A stretch of DNA of 64,000 bases from NCBI GenBank assembly GCA_021324685.1, contig JAJPIQ010000043.1, positions 17,637 through 81,636 on the forward strand, given 5' to 3'. The notes under the pieces were generated by a model. It saw only the letters and a program-made list of their open reading frames with translations. It made no database searches and was not told the DNA's origin. The stretch comes from Bacteroidota bacterium (GTDB lineage: Bacteria > Bacteroidota > Ignavibacteria > Palsa-1295). This document shows positions 19,101 to 27,317 of the stretch, in pieces; position 1 is the first letter of the stretch; each line of letters opens with the position of its first letter. Both the position numbers and the translations under genes were made by a program.

Positions 19101-20150
19101 ATCCGAATAAAATTTGCTCAACGGGTTCCACACCATGTGGTCGGGGTGAATCACCAGAGCATCGAGGTTCCCAAAACAAATCGGATTTCCGCAGGCCGGC
19201 GTGCCATAGCTTCCTCGTCCGAGCTCAACAACAGAGTCCGGGCCGCTACTGACGGAGGTTTGAGGCCACTGGATGAGCATCGCTTCGTCAGTAGAATGAT
19301 TGAAGAACGGGAACGGAGCGCCCCAGGTATAGCCCGTCACGATCGTCGGCCAGTCCACAAATTCAAGCTTGGTCGGCTGCATCAAACCCATCGGGCCCGG
19401 CGCCAGAGAATCGTTATTGAAACCGATCCCAATATTCGATAAAATATTGTTATTGCCTGGGAATAGCGACGATGACAGGGGATGCAGTGTCGCAATAAAA
19501 TAGGGAGGAATCGGAGAATAATCCTGCCAGTCCTGCGTATATCCGGCGCGGGTCGTGATCGGTGCGTTGTCATTGGTCGTATCGTTGTTTCCCGATCCGG
19601 TCCCAGACATCTCTACGTCAAGTAAAAACTGGAGCTGGACGTTAAATGAACCATTCGCATGATCGACGGCATAAAAACGATAGACAATTTGTCCCGAATT
19701 CGAAAATGGAAAGAAAACAGGATACACATCCTGTACGATATCGATATTATTCGGCCCTTGCGGCTGCCAAATCGTTCGGACCGTATCCTGTATTTTAGAT
19801 ATCTTGGCATTTTGCAAATAACCAGTAGGGTTTGCCGGGACCGCACCGGTCGTTGGTAACAGAGCAATATTCGTATTATTCGTATAATACTTCCCATTAA
19901 TAGAGACCGTCACATAAGAATGCTCTTGGTAGGAAAGCCAATTTTTGGGTGAACTTGGCTGCGCGAGATAAATTCCAATGAGCCCAGCTCCGTCCTTCGA
20001 TACGTCTGCCATCACTGCGCTATTGCCAGTCGTCAGGAATTGCCCTCTCACCGGAATGCTAAGGCCTAAAATTAAAAAGCAGAAAACCGGAACGAGATAC
20101 CGGTTCCTAAACGCCGTTCGGCAAAGAATCGAAGAGAACGTTAAAAGCAT
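16173..20150 (-). CDS. Large T9SS-secreted protein with type A sorting domain
   Basis: A 1325-residue exported protein. A signal peptide spans about residues 1-37 (core LVPVFCFLILGLSIPVRG). The body is Asp/Thr/Cys-rich and contains repeated beta-sandwich-like units whose shared phrases (ATDCAGN; DTTVY- and SDRGV-like) suggest HYR- or Ig-like modules. The last ~80 residues are a T9SS type A sorting domain: KPNPSASAATVKYAVP, LELYNALGQKVRTLVNE, LPEGTYFLRLASGG and a basic end. It is therefore probably exported through the type IX secretion system and held at the surface or released. It might be an adhesin; substrate unknown. The 5' 500 bp look more AT-rich than the rest. Confidence 0.85.
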   Translation of the reverse strand: MLLTFSSILCRTAFRNRYLVPVFCFLILGLSIPVRGQFLTTGNSAVMADVSKDGAGLIGIYLAQPSSPKNWLSYQEHSYVTVSINGKYYTNNTNIALLPTTGAVPANPTGYLQNAKISKIQDTVRTIWQPQGPNNIDIVQDVYPVFFPFSNSGQIVYRFYAVDHANGSFNVQLQFLLDVEMSGTGSGNNDTTNDNAPITTRAGYTQDWQDYSPIPPYFIATLHPLSSSLFPGNNNILSNIGIGFNNDSLAPGPMGLMQPTKLEFVDWPTIVTGYTWGAPFPFFNHSTDEAMLIQWPQTSVSSGPDSVVELGRGSYGTPACGNPICFGNLDALVIHPDHMVWNPLSKFYSDGKSTFDLDHFPVDVIVWNPNANSEATNASATESITNSNTGVANGPVQIVSPLPASNGGYSQTHKLSGSAVQPYGASYATWIDTVVQDLPNGLINCSTDSTYDIAVSVSANGVGQPIFINPPCACPVVVDCLQKDLIAPRFSDTIVVARTNCGYAKEYKIDSIYDNLSTDQGIRSITDSISPSPGAITVNGIPIPIAGCPPVVGPIFLIQKDTLHTPCVTLTATDCAGNVSTKTVCFEKCLPPVPFDTLPPKFHLTQRLNWNVPTDTSCGNKCSHWVVTDTVKSTLPALQNDKGLSSISVLGGSATNMTFTLFHPVTPGMGVDSFSVCVDDSMQDGTIIVQATDAASPPNTSWDTIQYCTVADVVSPRISDVSVTGGWNVHVTDSQAWDRGVDTVYMTFVQNCIPVVNPAVLGTTKIDSADWKVFPLQGCPGPASLDYSVQILDTFARACFTAQATDCAGNKSVLLNSCTTQRVDSFRPCDTILASGPGWVTFEVSDYHDGNGNPLFTNFPSDTITYDEGIDSIWFFSNTNVELKHGGVSSPSPWNSQPQNAGIHGTLTGHDHPLYQKLDTFTLMVIDSLVPDSAACLYFNAIDGADNSLCNAPEEWCYPLTHDLNAPKISVTTAPCPALTIAVTDSQPRDRGVYEVRLDSIVNFVPLDDTAHPGAPSVTETLAVLHDTASALATVTTLDLYGHLFSSSRAAHTTSTDVWIYKQDLGMNATGIAESKQFKVPIFLKTTDAIPVAQKHLSQFQFTFHLTGSPALTFAGTQTANTLSAGWTVTPAPGTVPPPNPRTYTITGSGTPLMDPPANDTLIYLLFNTASVTDVEEAHILIDPDPCGEDVIYNGGNDTAIVGPNFNVILPAPSGRMNGGTVVLKDSCATIVGNPAKPTILWLAPAKPNPSASAATVKYAVPLQAPVVLELYNALGQKVRTLVNEVQDQGNYEVAMETSDLPEGTYFLRLASGGTVCTQRVMLQH

Positions 20151-20336
20151 CAGGATAAAAAAAGCAGCGCTGGGCGCAAGCGCGCCATTAGCGTAAAAAC
20201 GTGAAAAATCGCACTAAATCCATGAAAGCGAAGACCAACGCCATCAACGCCGGTTCATCCATAATGGTGTCGAAAAAAAGAGCCGCTTAGCGATGAAAAG
20301 CCTTGAAAAAAGCCTCGCAAAATCCAAGTTTGAACG

Positions 20337-21170
20337 CTAATCGAGCTTGAATTTCAGTTCTACCGAGCCATACAGGGACCCGATCTTCCATGCGGAGCCG
20401 CCGGTATTGCCGCTCGTCGTGATCGGAAAATCGTACGTCAGAAGCGGTGCGAAGACCGACCGCTCCGAGACCTGGATATTATACCCCGCAGAAAGCAAGA
20501 CCCCAAGGCGAAGTCCTGTAAAGCCGGTACTCGTTTGGGGGACGTCCTCCGAAAGGGTTCCGTTGGTAAACGTGAGATTATCGACCGTCGTCCCGTTGGA
20601 TAAGGTGGCGGAAGTCGTTATTAACTGCCGGCTTTGCGTAAGACTGCTCGCAAGCAAGAACCCGACATCGATTCCCGCCTGTAAAAAAGGACCCATCCGA
20701 AAAAATTGGTATTGTGCGTAGGGGGCAAGATTCAGGTACGTTGCTTTTACTTTCCCATTGCGCGTCACATACATCGGGAACGTATCGGTCTGAGATTGGT
20801 CGGGCGGTAATACCACCACATTCTCATAGACGGTCGCACTCGTACTCAGATTCTTGAAATCGATCCCACCCTTCAGGCCGATGGCCCATTCGTAATCGAG
20901 TGGAAGCTCGAAGAAGATCGATCCCAGCAATCCGGTCCCCGTGCCGCCGGTGAAGTTGGCGCCACAATTGCAGTCGATCTGTCCCTGCTCGGTGTGATTC
21001 CCAAATCCGACTTCGACGCCGGCCATGGGCGGCGGAGCGCCGGGGCCGAACAGGTCGCCACGGCTAAGGATCTGCGCATTCGCGGTTCCCGAAAGAACGA
21101 GCGTTATGGCTACGGCAAACGAACAGGCAAGCCCGCGCGACCAGCGATTTCTACGTTCATGCTTCATCAT
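20337..21170 (-). CDS. Outer membrane beta-barrel protein
   Basis: A 277-residue protein with a signal peptide ending near residue 33 (SFAVAITLVLSGTANA-Q). The rest alternates like barrel strands (FFELPLDYEWAIGLKGGIDF, YLNLAPYAQYQFFRMGPFLQAGIDVGFLL, GLRLGVLLSAGYNIQV) and ends SVELKFKLD. It resembles the PorT-like outer-membrane-barrel family common in Bacteroidota. It starts 9 bp after the stop of the propeller/OmpA gene, so the two are probably an operon and may form one envelope complex. Specific function not identified. Confidence 0.72.
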   Translation of the reverse strand: MMKHERRNRWSRGLACSFAVAITLVLSGTANAQILSRGDLFGPGAPPPMAGVEVGFGNHTEQGQIDCNCGANFTGGTGTGLLGSIFFELPLDYEWAIGLKGGIDFKNLSTSATVYENVVVLPPDQSQTDTFPMYVTRNGKVKATYLNLAPYAQYQFFRMGPFLQAGIDVGFLLASSLTQSRQLITTSATLSNGTTVDNLTFTNGTLSEDVPQTSTGFTGLRLGVLLSAGYNIQVSERSVFAPLLTYDFPITTSGNTGGSAWKIGSLYGSVELKFKLD

Positions 21171-21179
21171 ATCCTTGCG

Positions 21180-23054
21180 TTAGTCCTTTCTTCCCACAAT
21201 TTGCACTTCGACGCGGCGGTTCTTGGCAAGATTGTTCGGATCGAGCGGCTGCGATTTGCCGAATCCCTGCACGAGTGCAATCTGCTCTTTGGGTACCCCC
21301 TGACTCAGCAAGTAATCGGCGACCGCCTTCGCGCGGTTCTGTGAAAGTTCCATGTTGTGCGCCTCGGATCCCGTGGAGTCGGTATGCCCGTTAATTTCGA
21401 AGCGCACTTCGGGATTTTCCTTTACCTGGCGAATGAAGTCCGGGAACTTCGCCCGTTCTTCCGGCGTGATGTCATATTTATCGACATCGAAAAAGACCAT
21501 AAATCCTTTCACCGCTTCCGGCGTAAGCCGAATTTCTTTCTCGATCGAGATCAATTTTTCGCGTGCGGCAGGAACGTCGATCTTGTCCTCATACGGCTGG
21601 TAATCGGGGACCGTCGTCGAAATACGATAAGAAATAAGCGGATTGACATTGAACGAATAGGCGCCCGTCTGCGGGTCGGTTTGGACGGTCACCGGTGCGG
21701 CGCCGCCGGCAAGTTGTTCCAGCGTTACGGTAGCTTTCAGCGGCTGTTTATTATAGGAATTGATCACATGCCCATAGATGCGCGCGTGTGAAGGCGTCAG
21801 CGAAATATCCTGCGTAAGGACGGGCTGCGCATCGCTGCCCGGCGCCTGGATTTCGAGCGCATTCGAAACGTAGTTCTGCGCGCCGACGGTGATATGCACT
21901 AAGCTTCCGGCGAGTACCTTTACGCTATATTCTTTTCCCGACGATTCATTCGGGATCGATTCTCCGCCGTTTGAAAAGGCGATCGCGATCTCCGGCGTGC
22001 TCGTGATCGGCTGGCTCGTTTCTGCATCCAGGATTCGACCCGTCAGAGTAACGTATTTCGGTTTTGGCGGAGCCGGCTGCACGTATTCCCGATACAGATC
22101 GAAGGACCCCTCTCCACCGGGCCGATCGCTGGAAAAATAGACGGCATCTTCACTGGGCGGTACGTAAAAGAACAGCTCGTCGTACTTCGAATTGACTGCC
22201 GCGCCTAAGTTTTTCGGTTCCGTCCATTCGTTTTCGCCGGTCCGCCGCGTAACGTAAATGTCGTACCCTCCCTGCGCGCCGGGTCCGCGGTTCGACGCAA
22301 AATAGAGCGTTTGATTGTCTCGTGCGATGTAGGGCGACATTTCATCGCCACCGGTATTGAAACTTACATTCACGGGATCGCTCCACGTCCCTTCAGCGGT
22401 CCTGGTACACATATAGATATCGATGCCGCCATGGCCGCCCTTGCGGTCGCTCGCAAAAAAGAGGAGCTGCCCGTCCTGGCTAATGCACGGCTGCCCCTCC
22501 CACCATTCGGTATTGATCGGTTTGCCGAGCGGGACCAGATGGCTCAGCGTACCATCGATCAGTTCCCCCTGATAGATATCGCACGATTGCAGGATCGCAT
22601 CCGGCCGGTTACAGACACCGACCACCGCCGTTACGCCATCGCCCGCGACCGACAAGGAACTGATATTTTCTTTTGCGGGAAGTTCAGCAAAGACCTGCGG
22701 CTCGCTCCAGTGGGATGCATGATCGCTCGCACTCTCGGCCGGCAAGCGCTTCGAAACGTACAGTACCTGCTTGCCGGAACGGGAACTCGTAAAATAGATC
22801 GAACCGTCCGCAGGCGAGATAAAAGCCGTCGCATCGTCACCTTTGGAATTGATCGTTTTCAACTCTTCGGTGCGAAGATCGTCTTTCGCGGCGGTCAGGA
22901 CCTTGCTCGTGCTGGTATCCGATGCGGATTGCGCATACAACGGTGCCCAGGCAGCCACCGCTGCGAGCAGGAACGCAATGAATTTAAAAATCCGAAAGGG
23001 GCGGACAGACAGCACTTTAGAAGCGCGGCGTCCTAAGAACAGCTTAACTGACAT
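21180..23054 (-). CDS. PorE-like propeller / carboxypeptidase-regulatory / OmpA protein
   Basis: A 624-residue exported protein with a signal peptide (core FIAFLLAAVAAWAPLYA). Domains in order: a PD40 beta-propeller at about 55-320 (FISPADGSIYFTSSRSG, LLFFASDRKGGHGGIDIYMC, LYFASNRGPGAQGGYDIYV), then a carboxypeptidase-regulatory-like beta domain at about 335-500, then a C-terminal OmpA peptidoglycan-binding domain at 510-624 (EINGHTDSTGSEAHN, RAKAVADYL, NRRVEVQI). This order matches the T9SS protein PorE, except that PorE's N-terminal TPR part is not seen. It probably ties an envelope complex to peptidoglycan and may serve T9SS. Paired with the barrel gene at 20337. Confidence 0.83.
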   Translation of the reverse strand: MSVKLFLGRRASKVLSVRPFRIFKFIAFLLAAVAAWAPLYAQSASDTSTSKVLTAAKDDLRTEELKTINSKGDDATAFISPADGSIYFTSSRSGKQVLYVSKRLPAESASDHASHWSEPQVFAELPAKENISSLSVAGDGVTAVVGVCNRPDAILQSCDIYQGELIDGTLSHLVPLGKPINTEWWEGQPCISQDGQLLFFASDRKGGHGGIDIYMCTRTAEGTWSDPVNVSFNTGGDEMSPYIARDNQTLYFASNRGPGAQGGYDIYVTRRTGENEWTEPKNLGAAVNSKYDELFFYVPPSEDAVYFSSDRPGGEGSFDLYREYVQPAPPKPKYVTLTGRILDAETSQPITSTPEIAIAFSNGGESIPNESSGKEYSVKVLAGSLVHITVGAQNYVSNALEIQAPGSDAQPVLTQDISLTPSHARIYGHVINSYNKQPLKATVTLEQLAGGAAPVTVQTDPQTGAYSFNVNPLISYRISTTVPDYQPYEDKIDVPAAREKLISIEKEIRLTPEAVKGFMVFFDVDKYDITPEERAKFPDFIRQVKENPEVRFEINGHTDSTGSEAHNMELSQNRAKAVADYLLSQGVPKEQIALVQGFGKSQPLDPNNLAKNRRVEVQIVGRKD

Positions 23055-23225
23055 CGATAGCGATCGCGGTAGTCCATGAAGAACAACACTCAGCGCCAGG
23101 CGGGGCGAAGCACATCATGGATGATGACTGGAGCTGAATGCAGCACTCTGATACACTTCGAACATTCCGGCGCGGAATGCTCAAAACATGCGCAGTATAA
23201 CAACGAGCGAATAAAAGCGTTTCGA

Positions 23226-23870
23226 TTATCCTCCGGACGTCCGCTTCCGTTTTATGACCTTTCCCGGCTGAGAAGGCTTTCCGCGGGAGACAAATTCATT
23301 GCCTTCGATAAAAAATCGCCATGGATATTCCTGCGCCACATTGATCCCAATACGCGTGGTCACGGCGATCTGTGAAATGGGAACCGACTTCCCCATTGTG
23401 ATAAAAAGCGTGTCGCTCTCGATAAGATCGATCGCATTCTGCTCCCGCGTCAGGCCGAACGCCTGACACACACGGCCCGGCCCACTCGTAAGTTCACGGT
23501 CTGTTCTCGCTTTTGGGCGCAGCCTCCGCATGGTCTCGATGCCCTTGACGGGCTCCACGGCGCGGACGAGCACGGCTTCGGCAGCACCTTCAACATTCGT
23601 TGAAATATTGAAGCAATAGTGCATTCCGTAGGTAAAATAAACGTAGGAAAAGCCCCCTTCGCGAAACAGGATCGCATTGCGCGGCGTCTTGCCGCGAAAC
23701 GCATGGCACGCCGCGTCGCCAACGCCATAGGCTTCCGTCTCGACGATTTTTCCGATCCGTTCATCACCGTCCACCACATAGTGCAGGTACGAACCGAGAA
23801 TTTTTTTTGCTACTACGGGACTCGGCTGAAGAAAAAAGGACCGAGGATAACGCTTTCCGGAAACACTCAC
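23226..23870 (-). CDS. DNA-3-methyladenine glycosylase (AAG/MPG family)
   Basis: A monofunctional DNA glycosylase that removes alkylated purines. Family motifs: KIVETEAYGVGDAACHAFRG near residue 40 (with the catalytic Glu), RNAILFREGGFSYVYFTYGMHYCFN near 65, VLVRAVEP, and SGPGRVCQAFGL. The length of 214 residues is normal. I chose the GTG at 23870, one base after the stop of the upstream gene; a TTG at 23894 would add eight residues with an overlap. It is the only DNA-repair gene in a stretch of envelope genes. Confidence 0.9.
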   Translation of the reverse strand: MSVSGKRYPRSFFLQPSPVVAKKILGSYLHYVVDGDERIGKIVETEAYGVGDAACHAFRGKTPRNAILFREGGFSYVYFTYGMHYCFNISTNVEGAAEAVLVRAVEPVKGIETMRRLRPKARTDRELTSGPGRVCQAFGLTREQNAIDLIESDTLFITMGKSVPISQIAVTTRIGINVAQEYPWRFFIEGNEFVSRGKPSQPGKVIKRKRTSGG

Positions 23871-23871
23871 G

Positions 23872-24615
23872 TCAATTTCTCCAGGCCTTGACAAAACGGT
23901 TTTTCTTCGGGTCCCAGATGAGGCCGTACCAATAATCGCGGCTGTGAAAGACGCTGTACATGACGCGCGGCTCCCGAAAAAGTTCTGCCGCTTCGTTCGA
24001 ATGTGGTGGGATGTCGGCCGGGATGACTCGCTTCATCATATCCGAAAAATCGTTCGAATCGACCACCTCGAAATTCTCATTTGCGAAGAACACGGTGACG
24101 ATCATACGAAGGCGCTTCAGCTTCACACTATCCGTCAAATGGTCCATGGTGTCGAAATAGCCCCCGGCAAGCCACGAATCCTCGAACAATGTTTTCTTTC
24201 CGCTTTTGATCGTAAACGTGAGCCGTGTGTCGTCCACGCGTTTGGGAACATATCCTGAAAGCCGCAGGACTTCCGGTTTGCCATCGTTCGTCAAGTCGAT
24301 TTCACGCTGAGTGGCAAGCTGGTGAGTCCGCTCGAACCGGCGCTCTTCTTCCAGGCGCAAAACACGTTCGAGTGAATCGGCTTTGAGCAACGAGTCCATA
24401 TACTGTTCGGCAACATGCAGGGAATCCACCGCGGCAGACGGGCCGGCGGAAACATGAGTCTGCTGCGCGCGCACCGTAAGGGGAAAATATATACTCGGAA
24501 GTATGAAATACGAAAGAAGAACGATGAACGTGGTTCGGACCAAAATTTTAGGAGTAAATCGAGAATTTAATTTCACATCAGCAAAATCAGCGTAATCGAG
24601 GTTTAGCTTTTCCAT
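23872..24615 (-). CDS. Exported hypothetical protein
   Basis: A 247-residue protein with a hydrophobic signal segment at about 25-49 (FIVLLSYFILPSIYFPLTVRA-Q). The ATG at 24615 overlaps the upstream gene by 13 bp and gives an unusual N-terminus (LDYADFADVKL) before the signal, so the true start may be a TTG near residue 26. The C-terminus (WYGLIWDPKKNRFVKAWRN) resembles that of the next gene (GIAWLPSKKGFVIVWKS), so both may share a C-terminal domain. No family recognised; probably periplasmic. Confidence 0.65.
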   Translation of the reverse strand: MEKLNLDYADFADVKLNSRFTPKILVRTTFIVLLSYFILPSIYFPLTVRAQQTHVSAGPSAAVDSLHVAEQYMDSLLKADSLERVLRLEEERRFERTHQLATQREIDLTNDGKPEVLRLSGYVPKRVDDTRLTFTIKSGKKTLFEDSWLAGGYFDTMDHLTDSVKLKRLRMIVTVFFANENFEVVDSNDFSDMMKRVIPADIPPHSNEAAELFREPRVMYSVFHSRDYWYGLIWDPKKNRFVKAWRN

Positions 24616-25493
24616 ACAATGACAAAACCTTTTTTCGATGGAAGCCAGGCGATGCCTTTCGAGCCGCGATCGCCGACATAATAATTGAACATCAATTCGC
24701 CGGAGCGCATCAGTTCCACCATTGCTGAAGATTTAGGCTGTACGTCCTGCCAATGGGACCAGTCCTGATAGGCCAGCGAGTCCGTATGCACAAACGCGCT
24801 GGGAAGGAAAAACCGATTGAGCTCCGTCCGGACGATCTCGTGACGCTCATCGTCCGTCAGTTCCGGGCGGCTTTTGAAGTAGACCGAAAGCGGCCACGCA
24901 TCGCGATAGCGGATCGTGTCACGACGGGTGATTTCGAAGATTAGCGAGTCCCGGTAAATATCGGGACCCGTACGGATCAGACGCAGGCGGTCGGGATCGT
25001 TTTGGTTCTGCATATCGGCTGTACGCTGGCGCTCGAAGTGCCGTGCGGTGTCCGCCGCCTGCCAGGCGTCGATGTCATCGCCTTCGCCTTCTTCATCGAC
25101 GCCATTCGGGCCGACCCAATAGAGCGTGTAATCTCCAATGCCGATCGTCGGCGGATATCGATAGACGATCTTTTCCGCCCGCGTCCCGATCGCAATGAAA
25201 TAGCCTTTTCCATTATCGTTACGGAAGAGATCGATGGGGTCGATCTGCGTCGGGAAATAATTTCGGATAGAATCGTAGAGATGCGCTTCGTTCGTTTCGG
25301 GATAGTGGTGTTTCGCTTCATAAAAATTATGAAGCCCCTGCTGGATTTGCGCCATGACGTCCCGCGCCGTGAGCACCGACTCCCGGCTTTTGGCGGAAAC
25401 GTCGATCTCGCGAAAGCCGACATCCCGGCAGCCGATGGCACAGACAGAAAAAAGGAAAAGAGCGGCCGCGGGCCACAGAAAACGGAATCGCAT
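24603..25493 (-). CDS. Hypothetical lipoprotein
   Basis: A 296-residue lipoprotein (signal MRFRFLWPAAALFLFSVCAIGC). Residues about 45-110 (VMAQIQQGLHNFYEAKHHYPETNEAHLYDSI) resemble the short helix and loop after the N-terminal helix of type II pseudopilin-like proteins, without the prepilin leader. The end (KGIAWLPSKKGFVIVWKS) is similar to that of the downstream gene, with which it overlaps by 13 bp. Function unknown; probably part of a two-gene envelope unit. Confidence 0.68.
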   Translation of the reverse strand: MRFRFLWPAAALFLFSVCAIGCRDVGFREIDVSAKSRESVLTARDVMAQIQQGLHNFYEAKHHYPETNEAHLYDSIRNYFPTQIDPIDLFRNDNGKGYFIAIGTRAEKIVYRYPPTIGIGDYTLYWVGPNGVDEEGEGDDIDAWQAADTARHFERQRTADMQNQNDPDRLRLIRTGPDIYRDSLIFEITRRDTIRYRDAWPLSVYFKSRPELTDDERHEIVRTELNRFFLPSAFVHTDSLAYQDWSHWQDVQPKSSAMVELMRSGELMFNYYVGDRGSKGIAWLPSKKGFVIVWKS

Positions 25494-25523
25494 TACGGGT
25501 TCAAACGCTTTTGATGCAGCGAA

Positions 25524-26483
25524 TCATTTCGGGCCAACGATGAACGGGCACAGGGCCGACTCCCTTCCGGAATTCACACGCGCGAAAAAGAGCCCGCTCG
25601 AAAAAATGGGTAACGGTATTTTCGTTTCTCCGGTAACAAGTGACCTTCGATAGACAACACTTCCGACTTCATTCCATATTTCGAGGATGGAGGGTCCCTG
25701 ACTTGTAACGTCGGCTTCGTTCGAAAAGCCGTCGTTCACCACACGAACCGTTAGCTGCGGAAGGCTGGGAATGGAATGAACGGCATCGGTACAAAGGCCA
25801 AAATAATCGCATAGGACGCGGGTGAGGAAAAGGTCGTAATAGGAATCGATGATCTGTTCGTCTGCATGATGCACGACCGCACGAAGCGAACGGTCGGATG
25901 GTATCCACGCAAAAATATAATTTTCATCCGCGGTTGCAAACAGAACTGGAGAAATATTGCCATTCGGGAAATAATCGCCGTCCAATCCAAAGGGATCTTG
26001 TTGCCACGAAGTATCAATCCCTTTAGTAAACTCGGAATCAACGCCATGAACTGCATAATAAGAAACTGCCACAGCATCTTGTGCTTCAAACTGTAATCCC
26101 AGGAACCGCCATAACGTATCGGACACAAGTGTGTCGGGGTATTCAAAGCCACTTAAGAAAAATCCGCCTTGGGCATAGAGTTTTCCGCCATTTTTTAGAT
26201 AGTCGATAAGCCTGAACTTGTCTTCAATTGAAATACTATCGGTGGGTACTTCATTTCTACCATCGACAAAAAAAAGTATTGCATCGTATTGCGACAGGTG
26301 CGCAGGGAATGAAGACATCGAATCGATAGTACCCGCGTAAATATGCGGCAATAGTGCTTCAACTCTATCTTCGTTTCTCCAGACAGAATCTCGCACAATC
26401 AATATCTTCCCTTTGAACCCCTGGCTTCGCGCGACGGTGAGTGAAACGAAGAGCGTTAGGAGGACCGGAAAAATCCGCTTCAT
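25524..26483 (-). CDS. Exported protein with probable T9SS tail
   Basis: A 319-residue protein. The ATG at 26483 gives a clean signal peptide (MKRIFPVLLTLFVSLTVARS-Q); an upstream in-frame ATG adds only eleven unlikely residues. Residues about 20-130 (KGKILIVRDSVW, AHLSQYDAILFFVDGRN, LIDYLKNGGKLYAQGGFF) look like a flavodoxin-like or glutamine-amidotransferase-like Rossmann fold, as in secreted ThuA-like proteins. The last ~70 residues (PSILEIWNEVGSVVYRRSLV...FSSGLFFARVNSG) resemble a divergent T9SS sorting domain. The local sequence is more AT-rich than its neighbours. Function unknown. Confidence 0.7.
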   Translation of the reverse strand: MKRIFPVLLTLFVSLTVARSQGFKGKILIVRDSVWRNEDRVEALLPHIYAGTIDSMSSFPAHLSQYDAILFFVDGRNEVPTDSISIEDKFRLIDYLKNGGKLYAQGGFFLSGFEYPDTLVSDTLWRFLGLQFEAQDAVAVSYYAVHGVDSEFTKGIDTSWQQDPFGLDGDYFPNGNISPVLFATADENYIFAWIPSDRSLRAVVHHADEQIIDSYYDLFLTRVLCDYFGLCTDAVHSIPSLPQLTVRVVNDGFSNEADVTSQGPSILEIWNEVGSVVYRRSLVTGETKIPLPIFSSGLFFARVNSGRESALCPFIVGPK

Positions 26484-26596
26484 ACAAAACTCCATACGCC
26501 ATGGGCTGAAGCCCACAGCAATAAAAGCGCGCCAACGAGTAACGAGCCTTGCGCTCGTTACTCACTCACTTCGGTAGTCAGACCGGGATCTACCCG

Positions 26597-26959
26597 TTAC
26601 CAGCGTTTTCCGCCGCGGTCGCCACGATCGCCTCCGCGGTCACCCCCGCGTCCGCCACCACCGCCGCCGCCGCGATATCCGCCACGACCGCCGCCTCCGC
26701 CACGATTTTCGCGCTGCTCCATCGGGCGCGCTTCATTGACGGTGAGCGTGCGCCCGCCAAGCTCGGCCTGGTTCAGCTCCTCGATGGCTTTCTTCGCGGC
26801 TTCGTTGTCGTTCATCTCGACAAATCCGAAACCCTTGCTTCGCCCGGAATCGCGATCGGTAATGACCTTCGCGCTGGCGACTTCGCCATAGGTCGAAAAA
26901 ATCTGAGCGAGCTGACTGTCATCCGTTTGATACGGAAGACCTCCTACATAAATCCTCAT
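26597..26959 (-). CDS. Glycine-rich RRM RNA-binding protein
   Basis: A 120-residue RNA-binding protein. A single RRM covers residues 1-80 with both RNP motifs: RNP2 IYVGGLPY (3-10) and RNP1 KGFGFVEM (42-49). The tail (residues 84-120) is Gly/Arg-rich, with RGG and GDRGG repeats as in cyanobacterial and Bacteroidota cold-related Rbp proteins. It probably binds single-stranded RNA and acts as an RNA chaperone. It stands alone; the 5' region of over 300 bp lacks other genes and may hold a long leader. Confidence 0.92.
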   Translation of the reverse strand: MRIYVGGLPYQTDDSQLAQIFSTYGEVASAKVITDRDSGRSKGFGFVEMNDNEAAKKAIEELNQAELGGRTLTVNEARPMEQRENRGGGGGRGGYRGGGGGGGRGGDRGGDRGDRGGKRW

Positions 26960-27317
26960 GAATTGACCAAAAAGATATGAAACAAAACGTTACGCTTCGA
27001 GCTTAGGAAACGGGGAACGAAATCGAGTGTCCGCACAGTCCCGCCCGGAAGAACGCGTTCGCGTCCCCGATGGCCGGCCCAATCCGATACAAAAACTTCT
27101 GATATCCACGAAACACACAACCTCAAAGGTAGCATGAATTCATGATTTCAAATGCCAGAAAAGCATAAAAGGTTCTATGAGGTCGCCTCCGGGAGGGCAT
27201 TGCAACCCGCTCCGGGAGCGACCCGAAGAAGGGCAAAAGCACGCCGAAGAATGCGAAAGGGCCGAGCGATCGTGGAAAATCGTCCGGCCCTTCCCTTTGC
27301 TTCCTGCTTTTGGGGGA
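26960..27317. other. Intergenic region with palindrome and hairpin
   Basis: This 358-bp gap separates the RRM gene from the T9SS cargo gene. It holds a perfect 12-bp palindrome CATGAATTCATG (27133-27144) and a hairpin at 27257-27292. A 71-codon plus-strand frame at 27152 looks like non-coding basic translation and is not called. The part next to the RRM start may be its leader. Confidence 0.5.
27257..27292. terminator. Hairpin downstream of T9SS cargo gene
   Basis: AAGGGCCG pairs perfectly with CGGCCCTT, and inner CGAT/ATCG pairs extend the stem. It lies 26 bp after the stop of the minus-strand cargo gene (27318). The following T-run on that strand is short. Confidence 0.5.

Noticed and set aside
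20201..20340. Two tiny Lys-rich plus-strand ORFs (about 22 and 15 codons, after a GTG)
   Set aside because: Too short, no ribosome site, and they run into the 3' end of the barrel gene. They may be chance.
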